A stretch of 35,442 nt of DNA, taken from positions 1 through 35,442 of the forward strand of contig JAPLDG010000315.1 of the NCBI GenBank assembly GCA_026391845.1, in the 5' to 3' direction. This DNA is from Bacteroidota bacterium (GTDB taxonomy: Bacteria > Bacteroidota > Bacteroidia > Bacteroidales > FEN-979). How positions within the stretch are numbered: position 1 is the first letter of the stretch; each line of letters begins with the position of its first letter. The position numbers and the translations under genes were made by a program. Under the pieces are notes generated by a model. That model searched no databases. It was not told the DNA's origin and saw only the letters and a program-made list of their open reading frames with translations. Positions 6,639 through 15,320 of the stretch are shown here, piece by piece.

Positions 6639-7955
6639 ATGGAACTGCAACCAAAAAATCCACTACGAGACTTTGCACCACAATTAGAGCGGACTTCTTT
6701 TCAGGGATACGCCTGGATCGTTTTCTTATTAGCCGTTATCGGATTGGGCGTTTATGCTTTCCTTCAGCAAGTGATTAAAGGGCATGAAGTTACCGGAATG
6801 CGCGACAACGTGGTCTGGGGAGTCTATATTGTTAATTTTATATTTTTCATGGGCGTCAGTTACGCAGGGGCGTTAATCTCCGGAACACTGCACCTTTTTA
6901 AAACAGCCTGGCGTAAACCGATCATCCGGATGGCCGAATTCATCACCATCATCGCCCTGTTGATCGGACCCTGCTTCATTCTGCTTTGCATCGGCCGGCT
7001 CGATCAATTGCACTATCTGGTGCTCTTCGGACGCATCCAGTCACCAATCACCTGGGACGTTATTGCCATCTCCACCGACATTTTCGGGTGTTTTATCTTC
7101 CTCTATCTCTCCCTATTACGCGATCTGGCCACCCTCCGGGATGATGAACTTCTCCGGCTCCCAAACTGGAGAAAGAAATTGTATAAAACCCTTGCCTTGG
7201 GATATACCGGAACTCCTGAACAGCAGCAGCGGTTAAACAGGGCAACCGATATCATGGCAGCCATGGTTATATCCATCGCCATTATCGTGTACTCGGTTCT
7301 GGCATGGATTTTCAGCGTTACCCTGCAACCTGGCTGGCATAGCACCATATTCGGACCCTATTTCGTCATTGCGGCGGTCTATTCCGGAAGCGCTGTGCTG
7401 ATCATCTGCATGTGGGTTTTCAGAAAAGTATATCACTTAGAGGATTATATCACAAAAAAGCATTTTGTAGCCGTGGGTGTGATCATGCTTGTTCTAGCAG
7501 CCGCCTTTTTCGGCTACTTTACTTTCAGTGATTATCTTACCAAGTGGTATGGTTCCGAAAAAAATGATGAATTGCTGATCCAGTTGCTTTTCAAAGAATT
7601 CTACTGGCCATTTATCATCTCAAACTACATCGGTGTTCTCCTGCCTCTTCTGGTCGTTGGCATTGCCAAATTCAGAACAATAACCAACATCACCCTTACC
7701 TCTGTTGTTGTCGTGATCGCCCTGTGGCTGAACCGTTACATCATCGTTGTTCCAACCCTTGAATCACCCTACCTTCCGATCCAGGATTCACGGCCCGAAT
7801 GGCTGAACTATTCGGCTACCTGGGTAGAATGGAGCCTCACAGCAGCCGGAGTTGCCATATTTTGTCTTCTGTTTACGCTGGCATCAAAATTCATCACCAT
7901 CGTACCTGTAACAGGATTGCAGAAGGAAGAGAAAAAAGAAGATATTTTAGTTTAA
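6639..7955 (+). CDS. nrfD: NrfD/PsrC-family quinone-interacting integral membrane subunit
   Basis: The 438-residue protein has about ten membrane helices (first near 21-43; last near 400-425) and lacks a signal peptide. It matches the long NrfD branch (HmcC, DsrP, ActC/ActF type) by sequence pattern: WGVYIVNFIFFMGVSYAGAL, FITIIALLIGPCFIL, a charged loop between helices four and five, and IIVVPTLESPYLP near the end. These proteins oxidise or reduce quinone within the membrane and pair with an iron-sulfur subunit like the one just upstream (two-base gap, so translational coupling is likely). No heme ligands are expected. The neighbouring cytochrome b could supply a second quinone site. The symbol denotes the family only; no NrfA nitrite reductase is encoded here. 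Confidence 0.88.
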   Translation: MELQPKNPLRDFAPQLERTSFQGYAWIVFLLAVIGLGVYAFLQQVIKGHEVTGMRDNVVWGVYIVNFIFFMGVSYAGALISGTLHLFKTAWRKPIIRMAEFITIIALLIGPCFILLCIGRLDQLHYLVLFGRIQSPITWDVIAISTDIFGCFIFLYLSLLRDLATLRDDELLRLPNWRKKLYKTLALGYTGTPEQQQRLNRATDIMAAMVISIAIIVYSVLAWIFSVTLQPGWHSTIFGPYFVIAAVYSGSAVLIICMWVFRKVYHLEDYITKKHFVAVGVIMLVLAAAFFGYFTFSDYLTKWYGSEKNDELLIQLLFKEFYWPFIISNYIGVLLPLLVVGIAKFRTITNITLTSVVVVIALWLNRYIIVVPTLESPYLPIQDSRPEWLNYSATWVEWSLTAAGVAIFCLLFTLASKFITIVPVTGLQKEEKKEDILV

Positions 7956-7985
7956 TTTTTCACCGGAATTACTCAATCTATACTT

Positions 7986-8885
7986 ATGAAAAGAGTTTTC
8001 GCGTTCGTACTGTTTTTTGGAACCCTCATCTCTGCAGCCTTTCAGCCAATGAACCTGTTTGCAGAAGAAAAGGCGGACTCCGCCAATATTCCGGTTGAAT
8101 CGCGCCTGGCGCTGAACTATTTATGTGCCAATGATTCGATCATTTTAACAGCAACCCTCAGTATTAAAAGAGGCGAAGCAACCCTGGCCCTGGAAAATGC
8201 CCTGGTTGAGTTAACGGCATCTGACGGAACAAACTCTACCCTTTTAGGCAAGGTAAAAACTGACCAGGAGGGTATCGCTGTGTTGAAAATTGCCGCTGCC
8301 GGATTGCCGGCAAATATGGATGGCACGGTCGCTTATTCTGCAACATTTACCGGCAACAGCAAATATCCCGGCGCCGATGCTTCCTTCAGCGCCAAACTGG
8401 CCAAGATCCGGCTGTTTTTCAGCATTGAAGACTCTCTCCGGATTTTAAAGGTTACCGCTACTCAGAAAAATGCGAAAAATGAAGAAGTTGCCATCCCAAA
8501 AGAAACCGTTCTCATTTATGTACCGCGCCTTTTCAGTTTTTTAAAAATCGGTGAAATTACCCTGGACGAAAATGGAACAGGAACCATGGAGTTTCCGAAA
8601 GAAATCGTCGGAGATACGCTGGGAAACCTGGTCGTAGTAGCCAACATCGAAGAAAACGACCAATTTGGATTCGTACAAGGACGGAATACAATCAACTGGG
8701 GTGTTCATAAGCAGTATTACAAGGCTGAAGTGCCCTCTCGTGAGCTCTGGACGCCGATCGCCCCCATGTGGATGATTATCACCCTGCTTGTCATGCTCGC
8801 AGGTGTATGGGCTCACTACATGTATGCCGTTTATGAACTGGTCATGATCAAAAAACTCAGCAAAAAAGATAAACCCCTCTTTTAA
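7986..8885 (+). CDS. Membrane-anchored periplasmic protein with Ig-like domain, unknown function
   Basis: The 299-residue protein has a signal peptide (about 1-25), a mostly beta-strand periplasmic region and a single C-terminal membrane helix (about 257-280, IAPMWMIITLLVMLAGVWAHY) with a lysine-rich cytoplasmic tail. The first half contains a Big_1/invasin-like pattern (ALENALVELTASDGTN, VKTDQEGIAVLKI, TVAYSATFTGNSKYPG), that is, a domain describing an immunoglobulin-like fold. It has no cofactor motif. It is the last gene of the block, 30 bases after NrfD, so it probably belongs to the complex as an assembly or docking subunit. I cannot name a family with certainty. Confidence 0.75.
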   Translation: MKRVFAFVLFFGTLISAAFQPMNLFAEEKADSANIPVESRLALNYLCANDSIILTATLSIKRGEATLALENALVELTASDGTNSTLLGKVKTDQEGIAVLKIAAAGLPANMDGTVAYSATFTGNSKYPGADASFSAKLAKIRLFFSIEDSLRILKVTATQKNAKNEEVAIPKETVLIYVPRLFSFLKIGEITLDENGTGTMEFPKEIVGDTLGNLVVVANIEENDQFGFVQGRNTINWGVHKQYYKAEVPSRELWTPIAPMWMIITLLVMLAGVWAHYMYAVYELVMIKKLSKKDKPLF

Positions 8886-8904
8886 TTCGGGTTTGTTAAA
8901 TCGG

Positions 8905-8912
8905 TAGCTTTG
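8905..8912 (+). promoter_or_regulatory. Probable -7 box directly in front of the riboflavin kinase gene
   Basis: TAGCTTTG fits TAnnTTTG and a TTTTAA element lies about 20 bases upstream. With the usual six-to-seven-base distance, transcription would begin at or next to the ATG at 8920, so the message would be almost leaderless. Confidence 0.45.
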
Positions 8913-8919
8913 CTGCATC

Positions 8920-9372
8920 ATGCAACAAGGTCATAACTCCCCCGATGTACTGGAAGCCCTTTCGAAGGGAGATATCCGGAAAGCAAATGAATTGATGGGA
9001 TCAGTTTATCTGGTTGAAGCACTGGTCGTTCATGGCAACCACCTGGGCAGAACCCTCGGATATCCCACCGCTAATCTTCAATTGCCTGACAGTAAACCGT
9101 TTTTATTGGCCAATGGCGTTTATGCCGTAAAAGTCGAAATTGATCAGGTGGTTTATAAAGGAATGGCGAATGCCGGTATCCGCCCCACTATTTCAGGAAA
9201 AGCCTTAACCGTGGAAGTCAATATATTTGAGTTTTCCGGCGACATTTACGGCAAAAAGCTCGTTGTCTGTTTTTTTGAGCGTATCCGTGATGAGAAAAAA
9301 TTCGACTCGCTTGACCTTCTGGTTCAGCAAATCCACCTTGATAAAGCGGAAGCGCTGAAACTACTTTCCTGA
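8920..9372 (+). CDS. Riboflavin kinase domain protein lacking the FAD synthetase half of RibF
   Basis: The 150-residue protein matches only the C-terminal half of bifunctional RibF: a short leader typical of the inter-domain linker (LEALSKGDIRKANELMG), then GRTLGYPTANL, the ATP/flavin loop, GMANAGIRPTISG, VEVNIFEFSGDIYGK with the probable catalytic Glu, and ERIRDEKKFDSLDLL. The reaction would be riboflavin + ATP to FMN. The N-terminal FMN adenylyltransferase domain (about 180 residues) is missing and cannot lie upstream, because an in-frame TAG occurs at 8905. It may be a genuine monofunctional kinase or a truncated duplicate that kept its kinase; the intact motifs favour function. It starts 35 bases after the cytochrome locus and its 3' end overlaps the convergent lipoprotein gene by 12 bases. 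Confidence 0.85.
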   Translation: MQQGHNSPDVLEALSKGDIRKANELMGSVYLVEALVVHGNHLGRTLGYPTANLQLPDSKPFLLANGVYAVKVEIDQVVYKGMANAGIRPTISGKALTVEVNIFEFSGDIYGKKLVVCFFERIRDEKKFDSLDLLVQQIHLDKAEALKLLS

Positions 9373-9861
9373 GGGAACAACCCTGATCCCAATCCCCAGA
9401 ACACCTGCTACAGTTGTCCGGGGAGCCAGGTTTTCAATTTCAATCTTCAGGATTCCTGGTTTCGTCAAATGAAGCTCTTTTTTCAGTAAGATTGTTCCTT
9501 CGCAGGAATCCTTGCTGCAGTCTATACAAAATTCTCCCGATTTCGATTTCACCGGCATCCTGTATTCCTTGATGCGTTCCTCGCCCGACGGGGTATTCAT
9601 TATCATATTAAAATCAAGGGTTTCGTATTGAAATTCGGGGGTGAACCTTGCAAAAAGATAGATGTTATAGGAGTCAGCTTTTGTTACCGGCATTTCAAAA
9701 CTCAGTAGATTAAACCGTGCCCATGATTTTTCAGGGAACCGGTGATATAGTTCTGAATTTCCGACTTTACCGCAGGCGGATGTCAGGAATACAATCAGGA
9801 CTGAAACCAGCAGGGTAACTGCCATGAAGGTATATCGTTTCTGATCAGGTTTGTTCGTCAT
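9361..9861 (-). CDS. GldH-like lipoprotein
   Basis: The 166-residue protein has a signal peptide with lipobox FLTSAC (Cys at about 30). The mature part follows the GldH layout: a YHRFPEKSWARFNLLSFEMP segment, SYNIYLFARFTPEF, then beta strands ending in PGILKIEIENLAPRTTVAGVLGIGIRV. GldH is an outer-membrane-associated lipoprotein tied to gliding and T9SS secretion in Bacteroidota, but GldH-like proteins also occur in non-gliders; family membership is likely rather than certain. The gene starts 17 bases inside the end of the large histidine kinase gene, so the two are translationally linked. A later Met (MAVTLL, residue 13) is an alternative start and would still overlap nothing essential. Confidence 0.65.
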   Translation of the reverse strand: MTNKPDQKRYTFMAVTLLVSVLIVFLTSACGKVGNSELYHRFPEKSWARFNLLSFEMPVTKADSYNIYLFARFTPEFQYETLDFNMIMNTPSGEERIKEYRMPVKSKSGEFCIDCSKDSCEGTILLKKELHLTKPGILKIEIENLAPRTTVAGVLGIGIRVVPSGK

Positions 9862-12800
9862 TTGCCGGAAATTTAATGATAAATGTGGTGCCTTTCCCTA
9901 CTTCAGTCGTACATGTTATTTCTCCGTTCATCCCCTCCACGATACCCTTCACAATGGCAAGACCTAACCCCATCCCACTTGTTTTTGTTGTAAAGTCCGG
10001 CAGGAAAATTCTCTCCATACGGTCAGGCAATATGCCGCAGCCATTATCTGATACTCTTACAACCAGTTGGTGTTGCTCCCTGGCAATGTGAATCGTGACG
10101 ATACCCTTCGAGTGATCATCAATCGCCTGAACTGCATTATTCAATAAGTTGGTAAAGAGCCGGATGAGTTGTGACCTGTCTCCAACAATCAATGGATCAG
10201 TTACTTCACATTTCAGCTCATATCGAATTCCGGTAGTGTCCTGGTATAATGAAAGGACAAATCCAACAGCCTCTTCCAGATCAACCTCTGTAAATCCGAC
10301 AGTCTTCATTTTAGCGAAATCGGAGAAATCTGATGCAATCACAGAAAGTGCATCTATTTGTTCCACCAGAGTCTTCGTGAATCGGGCAAGCCTCTGATCC
10401 CAATCCGGAGCCTTGTCGTTCCAGGCCTTTTCCAGGTATTGTGCACTTAGCTTGATGGGTGTCAGGGGATTCTTTATTTCATGGGCTACCTGCCGGGCCA
10501 TCTCTCTCCATGCACTTTCGCGCTCCGATCTGGCCAGCAATTCAGCGCTCTTCCCCAATTCATCAATCATCCGGTTGTATTCCGCAACCAATTGACCGAT
10601 CTCATCGGTTTGTTTCCAGATAATTTTTTCATTGACTTTGCCCAGGCGAAGAAGCGACATTTTATGTGCCAAAATAGCCAGTGGAGCCGTTATATAGTTT
10701 GAAATCAACACGGTAAAAAATATTCCGAATAAAATTAACAGGATATAAACATTGAGAAAAGTGACCAAAAACGAAGATATCTCCTTTTTCAACTCGTCTT
10801 GTTTTGCAAAATATGGAAGATTCACAAAACCAAGCAGTTGATCATGATCATTGTAAAATGGAAGATAGGCTGAATTGAATTGCATCTCCCCGATGGTCTC
10901 CTGGTGAATATATAGGGAATATTTTTCCAAAATCAGGTTCCGGTATGCGTCCGCATTCATTCTGTCAGACAAAAGACCCTCTTCGAAAATTTGCGGGCGG
11001 CTCGATGAAACCAACATGCCTGTACCGTTATAAACATTGATATCAGTAAAAAACACATTGGACAATTTGACCAGAAAATCTTCCAGCTCCTCTTTTGGAA
11101 CCGACTGTAATCCTGACAATTGACTGAATTTATGCTGTACTTCAACCACGATGGAATAGGCCCTTTCGCGCAAATTATCTATATTCTTTTTCGAGTTTAT
11201 TTCAATGATATTGATGATCTGGACGACACCGATTGCCAGCATGGTCAGCATCAGGATGCCGATTAAAAATACATGGAGTTTCGTTCTGAGCGTTGCGATG
11301 AAGGGATTGAGTCTGGCCGGGAAATTTACCATGATTGATACAACCAGGGCCATCATGGTAAAGAGAATAAAAAGATAGGAAAACGGCGTTGCGAAAGATA
11401 AAAATGAGTCATCTTTTTTACTGATGATCAAGGTGGTGGCATCATTGATGCGATAGCGAAAATGGATCATCTCATCCTCCGTGAAGCAGGTGTTTTCAGC
11501 AGAGTCCGACTGATAACGGCCTGATTCCATTTTATATCCATATGTCCCCACCGCCCTTATCAACCTGCCGTTTTGAAATAAGGCGTAGGAATAATCGGAA
11601 ATATTTGGAAGAACCACCCTCGCTTTATCCATAAGCAAACCAGGGTAACCCGGATCGGGGAAGGTGTTTTTTAAATTAAACTCAATGAATATCGCAGGCC
11701 GGATGTCAGACGCTGAAACGAGTCCCTTCCGCGTAAATACAGCAAGGTAGTACTCCTTACCAAATCCGTCATCTAAAAAATAGAGGTCAGGCACTTCTGT
11801 TACCTCTCCATAACTTTGAATGATTCCCCTGAAATAACGATCACAGTTTACCAAATAACCTTGTGGCTGGATCCTTAACTGCTTCGCCGAATCACACAAG
11901 GTAATCTGGATCTGATATTTCCTCCAGTAATCTTTAAAATAATGTGTTTTCAGATATTCGGCCAAACTGTCCTGGCCAATTATCGGGATGCCGGATGAAG
12001 GATTTATCCACCGATTCAACAATGAATCCGCCTGAAGTCTGCGCTCTGTCAACTCATAAAGCACCTCGGTGACCGGATTTCGCTGTGTCACCAATTTGCC
12101 TGCCAAAAGATTCAATTTTTCCGTTTCCTTGGTGCGGTTTGAACCGTTTAGTAAAATCGTCGCGAAGATCGCATAAAAACAGAGAAAGAACAGCAGGTTC
12201 TGTACAGAAAACAATGCCATTTTCTTTGCTTTAAAAAAGCAATGCCACGCTGTGTAAATCAAGAAAAACAGTGTCACCGTAAAATTAATGTTCCACCCTG
12301 CAAGCCAGCAGATCAGACTATAACCAAGGGCCACCGTGATGGCCGACACAGCGATCCGTTCCAGCTTTTGCGATGATAAAAAAATAAAATCAAACACCCT
12401 GCCGGCAAGTAGCCACAACGAAAACAGCAACGCAGAAATAATGTATAAACCGAACCCGCTTTCATATGTTAACCCGGAAATATTCTTTAAATTCAGTGAT
12501 AAAGATGAGTTGATCACCAGGTCAGACATCAGATACGCGACAGCCTGAAAGAGAAGAAGGAGTATGGCAAGGGCAAAAATCATCCGGGAATACCGGCGGA
12601 TTGACCCGATTGGTCGCCAATTGTTGTTAAGTGAGCACCTTTTATATGCCATGAGGGATATCACAAAAAGCAATAAGGCATTCAAGGTAAAATCACCCAG
12701 CGAAGGAAGGAAAACGGAAGAAGAATAATAAGCCGGACCAAAAAGTTCTGACCGGTAAAGCTCTCCTGGAAACTCTGAATAATGCTGAACAACCCTGAGT

Positions 12801-13570
12801 ATTACAACGGTTGTAACATAGACGATGACCAGCAGATTTTCCCGGGATTTAAACCAAACCAATCCAGAAAGAACCCGGAAGAGGAAATACAATAAACACA
12901 AAGACCCCAGGATAAACAAAAGAAATACCACTGCTGATGCGCCGCCATCTTCAAGCCTGAAACCACCAAAATCCAGGCTAAACAAAAAGGTTCCGTTCCT
13001 TGAATAAATCGGGAATTGACCCGCTTTTTCTATGATTGAGACGGATGCAGGAAAATCAAGTAGAGCTGAAAAATGATTTTTAATAAATTCATTTTGAAAA
13101 GAAAATTCACTTTTGATCAGATAACTTCCTACAAAATTATACGAACCTCGCTTTTTGCTTTGAAACCCATACCATCCGTTTTTTAAATGGCTGGCAAAAT
13201 TTTCATTTACATGCGACCTTATGATTTCTTCAGGCAATACGATTTTATTGTTACTCCAATAAATCAGGGAATCGTCTTTATAAACAAACTGGCAAATTTC
13301 ATTCCCCTTCCTCCCGGGGTTGGTCAGATCCCGTGCTGAAAAAGTTCCGGTTTTTTCGAAATGGCTAAAATCTGCTATTAAAAAATCAATCCTGCTTTCC
13401 GATTTCGTTTCGAGCGCTCTGTGCTTTTTCTGAAAATCCCTGGTCATGGTCTGCGGACCATTCTGGTGATCTAAATATAGTCGTAACCCAAGAATGGACA
13501 GGTACAGAAAAACTGCCAGAAAAAACCAGGGAAATCCCCTGAAAAACATCATTCGTTGACCCAATTTCAC
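9845..13570 (-). CDS. Very large NtrY-like sensor histidine kinase (1241 residues)
   Basis: The N-terminal half is membrane-rich: one helix near 13-30, a periplasmic segment, then a run of about eight or nine helices from 210 to 500. A second periplasmic domain follows (about 500-770), another helix pair, a third sensor region, and a helix leading into a HAMP linker (ITAPLAILAHKMSLLRLGKV). The kinase core is complete: HisKA with VAHEIKNPLTPIKLSAQYL (phospho-acceptor near His1030), N-box LFTNLLNNAVQAI, and ATPase boxes DNGCGI and GMGLGLAIV. NPLTPIKLSAQ is characteristic of NtrY-type kinases. No response regulator is adjacent, so the partner is encoded elsewhere or is an orphan. It heads a two-gene unit with the GldH-like lipoprotein, hinting at cell-envelope sensing; the signal is unknown. 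Confidence 0.88.
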   Translation of the reverse strand: MKLGQRMMFFRGFPWFFLAVFLYLSILGLRLYLDHQNGPQTMTRDFQKKHRALETKSESRIDFLIADFSHFEKTGTFSARDLTNPGRKGNEICQFVYKDDSLIYWSNNKIVLPEEIIRSHVNENFASHLKNGWYGFQSKKRGSYNFVGSYLIKSEFSFQNEFIKNHFSALLDFPASVSIIEKAGQFPIYSRNGTFLFSLDFGGFRLEDGGASAVVFLLFILGSLCLLYFLFRVLSGLVWFKSRENLLVIVYVTTVVILRVVQHYSEFPGELYRSELFGPAYYSSSVFLPSLGDFTLNALLLFVISLMAYKRCSLNNNWRPIGSIRRYSRMIFALAILLLLFQAVAYLMSDLVINSSLSLNLKNISGLTYESGFGLYIISALLFSLWLLAGRVFDFIFLSSQKLERIAVSAITVALGYSLICWLAGWNINFTVTLFFLIYTAWHCFFKAKKMALFSVQNLLFFLCFYAIFATILLNGSNRTKETEKLNLLAGKLVTQRNPVTEVLYELTERRLQADSLLNRWINPSSGIPIIGQDSLAEYLKTHYFKDYWRKYQIQITLCDSAKQLRIQPQGYLVNCDRYFRGIIQSYGEVTEVPDLYFLDDGFGKEYYLAVFTRKGLVSASDIRPAIFIEFNLKNTFPDPGYPGLLMDKARVVLPNISDYSYALFQNGRLIRAVGTYGYKMESGRYQSDSAENTCFTEDEMIHFRYRINDATTLIISKKDDSFLSFATPFSYLFILFTMMALVVSIMVNFPARLNPFIATLRTKLHVFLIGILMLTMLAIGVVQIINIIEINSKKNIDNLRERAYSIVVEVQHKFSQLSGLQSVPKEELEDFLVKLSNVFFTDINVYNGTGMLVSSSRPQIFEEGLLSDRMNADAYRNLILEKYSLYIHQETIGEMQFNSAYLPFYNDHDQLLGFVNLPYFAKQDELKKEISSFLVTFLNVYILLILFGIFFTVLISNYITAPLAILAHKMSLLRLGKVNEKIIWKQTDEIGQLVAEYNRMIDELGKSAELLARSERESAWREMARQVAHEIKNPLTPIKLSAQYLEKAWNDKAPDWDQRLARFTKTLVEQIDALSVIASDFSDFAKMKTVGFTEVDLEEAVGFVLSLYQDTTGIRYELKCEVTDPLIVGDRSQLIRLFTNLLNNAVQAIDDHSKGIVTIHIAREQHQLVVRVSDNGCGILPDRMERIFLPDFTTKTSGMGLGLAIVKGIVEGMNGEITCTTEVGKGTTFIIKFPANDEQT

Positions 13571-13688
13571 TAATTCACAGATTTACAACACAATGAACCG
13601 ACCTCACAGGATGGCCTATAAACGCGTTTCCGGGCCAAACTGAACCCATTCATCCAAAAGCGCCTTAAGTCCTCCAGAAGGCCTAAAA

Positions 13689-14576
13689 TTAACTCTTTTT
13701 CACCTGAAGTACGAAAATCTGGCTGGAATGACCTCTTCCCTCTCTTCCTGCCTGAACATTTGACCAAAACCCAAAAAACAGGGCTTTAAGATAGTTGATC
13801 TTTCCCGACCGATACTTTTCGCTTAACATGGAGACATAATATGAATCCAGTTTTTGTGGAACCAATTCCTGTAATATAAAACCATGATTTGTGACCAACC
13901 TTACAAGTGTTGTCCTGGTAAAATGGTAGAGGTGTCTCGGCACATCATAAGCTGCCCAGAAATTTTCATACTTCCGGGCATCCCATGAATCGGAATTTGG
14001 AACCGCTGCAATGAATACGCCGCCGGGCGACAAAAGACCTCTGACCAAATCCAGTGTTTCATCCAGATCGTGCACATGCTCCAACACATGCCACATGGTA
14101 ATACATTGAAATGAACCTGAATCGACATCCTTCAGGGTTTTAGCCACCGGAATTTTATTGACCTGTTGTGAATAGATCCCCGCTTTCTCGTTGGGCTCCA
14201 CCCCCTCTACATCATATCCTTTTGATTTACAATAATTGAGGAATTCACCTGTGCCGCAGCCAATGTCGAGAATCCGGCCGGATGGCGTGTATCTTTTTAC
14301 AATATTATGCTTGCCTTTTATTGAAAAAACTCTGGCCAGTTTGTATATACGGCTGATAAAGTTTTCTTTTTGGGCGTCATGTGAAATGTATTCATCCGAC
14401 TGGTAATACCTTCCTATTTCATTTTTATCCGGCCTTGGATTGACAAATTTAAATCCACAACCATCGCAGGATTGAATTAAAAAGTCTTCCATGGTGAGAA
14501 AATAATCCTTGACTTCGAGAAAAAGCGTAAAATCAGCCTTTTTGCAAACCGGACATTCGAGTAGTTTTTCTGCCAT
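13689..14576 (-). CDS. Class I SAM-dependent methyltransferase with N-terminal zinc-binding motif
   Basis: The 295-residue protein begins with two Cys pairs, CPVC (8-11) and CDGC (37-40), as in the zinc ribbon of the putative-zinc-binding methyltransferase families. The SAM-binding motif I is ILDIGCGTGEF (102-112), followed by VEGVEPNEKA (acidic loop), WHVLEHVHD and GLLSPGGVFIAAVPN. The end (YHFTRTTLVRLVTNHGF) is usual for type 11/12 methyltransferases that act on sugars, lipids or small molecules. The substrate is not readable. The gene starts eight bases from the parS-like site at 14585-14600 and follows a lipoprotein gene on the same strand. The 118-base gap before the histidine kinase gene holds no supported gene. 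Confidence 0.85.
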   Translation of the reverse strand: MAEKLLECPVCKKADFTLFLEVKDYFLTMEDFLIQSCDGCGFKFVNPRPDKNEIGRYYQSDEYISHDAQKENFISRIYKLARVFSIKGKHNIVKRYTPSGRILDIGCGTGEFLNYCKSKGYDVEGVEPNEKAGIYSQQVNKIPVAKTLKDVDSGSFQCITMWHVLEHVHDLDETLDLVRGLLSPGGVFIAAVPNSDSWDARKYENFWAAYDVPRHLYHFTRTTLVRLVTNHGFILQELVPQKLDSYYVSMLSEKYRSGKINYLKALFFGFWSNVQAGREGRGHSSQIFVLQVKKS

Positions 14577-14584
14577 TCTGTTTG

Positions 14585-14600
14585 AGTTTCACGTGGAACA
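14585..14600. other. Near-consensus parS site (ParB binding)
   Basis: Read on the minus strand the 16 bases are TGTTCCACGTGAAACT, matching TGTTNCACGTGAAACA at every fixed position except the last. It occupies the 26-base gap between the lipoprotein and methyltransferase genes. Together with the perfect copy at 17203-17218 it suggests a parS cluster near the origin. Confidence 0.65.
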
Positions 14601-14602
14601 TG

Positions 14603-15226
14603 TCATGGAAGAATCACCAGGGCAGCCATTGCGCTGTTGTACAACTCTCCATTAGTTTGTTTATAAACAACATTAAATTGCTGTTTTAATGAGCCATTTG
14701 GTTTTACTTTGAGAATCAATTGCATAAATTTAAGGGCTGGCGGATTCGACTGTAGAAACGAATTCAAATCAGTCCGGTTCAAATTTCGGCCATCGCTATA
14801 ATAACCCACAATATCGAAATATTTTGTCAGTGTATCGGTGGTCGACCCTGTGGAAGTAAATAAATAAGTACTAAAAATATTTATTTCGGATATCCTTTCA
14901 TTTGACCCGGCATATCCTGGTTCCAGGCACTCACAGGCAACAGCAGAATTGACAAAAAACGAGGAAATTTCAAAGTTGTATTTTCGGGAATTGTCTCCAT
15001 AAAAAGACATTGTTGGTTCCATCTGAAGGACAACCTTGTCAAAAGCAACTGCATTGTCACTGTCCAAAGGGACGCACAAATAATTACCATCCGGATATGT
15101 TTCAGTAATTTTCTGAATGGATGAACGGAATCCGGTAACATCAAAATATTCAGGGACTTTATTGCAGTCATAAGAGCAGCAACCCCCAATCATGAAAAAC
15201 GTCAGTAAAACAATAATCCTAATCAT
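14603..15226 (-). CDS. Lipoprotein of unknown function
   Basis: The 207-residue protein starts with a signal peptide whose lipobox is MIGGC (Cys16), followed at once by CSYDC. Four further cysteines (CV at about 52; CEC at about 98-100) could form disulfides. The rest is predicted beta/alpha mixture with no motif I recognise; the layout recalls uncharacterised Bacteroidota lipoproteins (possibly DUF5034), but that assignment is not secure. It lies between mnmG and the methyltransferase gene on the same strand with short gaps (94 and 26 bases). Confidence 0.7.
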   Translation of the reverse strand: MIRIIVLLTFFMIGGCCSYDCNKVPEYFDVTGFRSSIQKITETYPDGNYLCVPLDSDNAVAFDKVVLQMEPTMSFYGDNSRKYNFEISSFFVNSAVACECLEPGYAGSNERISEINIFSTYLFTSTGSTTDTLTKYFDIVGYYSDGRNLNRTDLNSFLQSNPPALKFMQLILKVKPNGSLKQQFNVVYKQTNGELYNSAMAALVILP

Positions 15227-15320
15227 CTGATTCTTTTAGAAAAAATAATGGACACTATATCATATTTGTCAATATTCCCGGCCTGGCTTGAGTGAATTCT
15301 TGTCTGTCCGGAACCGTCTT

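Noticed and set aside
4022-8885. Identity as DsrMKJOP, Hmc or Nrf complex
   Set aside because: Family signatures of DsrK, DsrM, HmcA (16 heme) and NrfA are absent; only the general NrfD/iron-sulfur/multiheme layout is shared.
8886-8919. FMN riboswitch before the riboflavin kinase
   Set aside because: The gap is only 34 bases, far too short for the roughly 140-base RFN element.
13570-13767. 65-codon minus-strand frame between the kinase and methyltransferase genes
   Set aside because: It overlaps the end of the methyltransferase gene, has no start context, and shows an Arg/Lys-rich composition typical of shadow frames.
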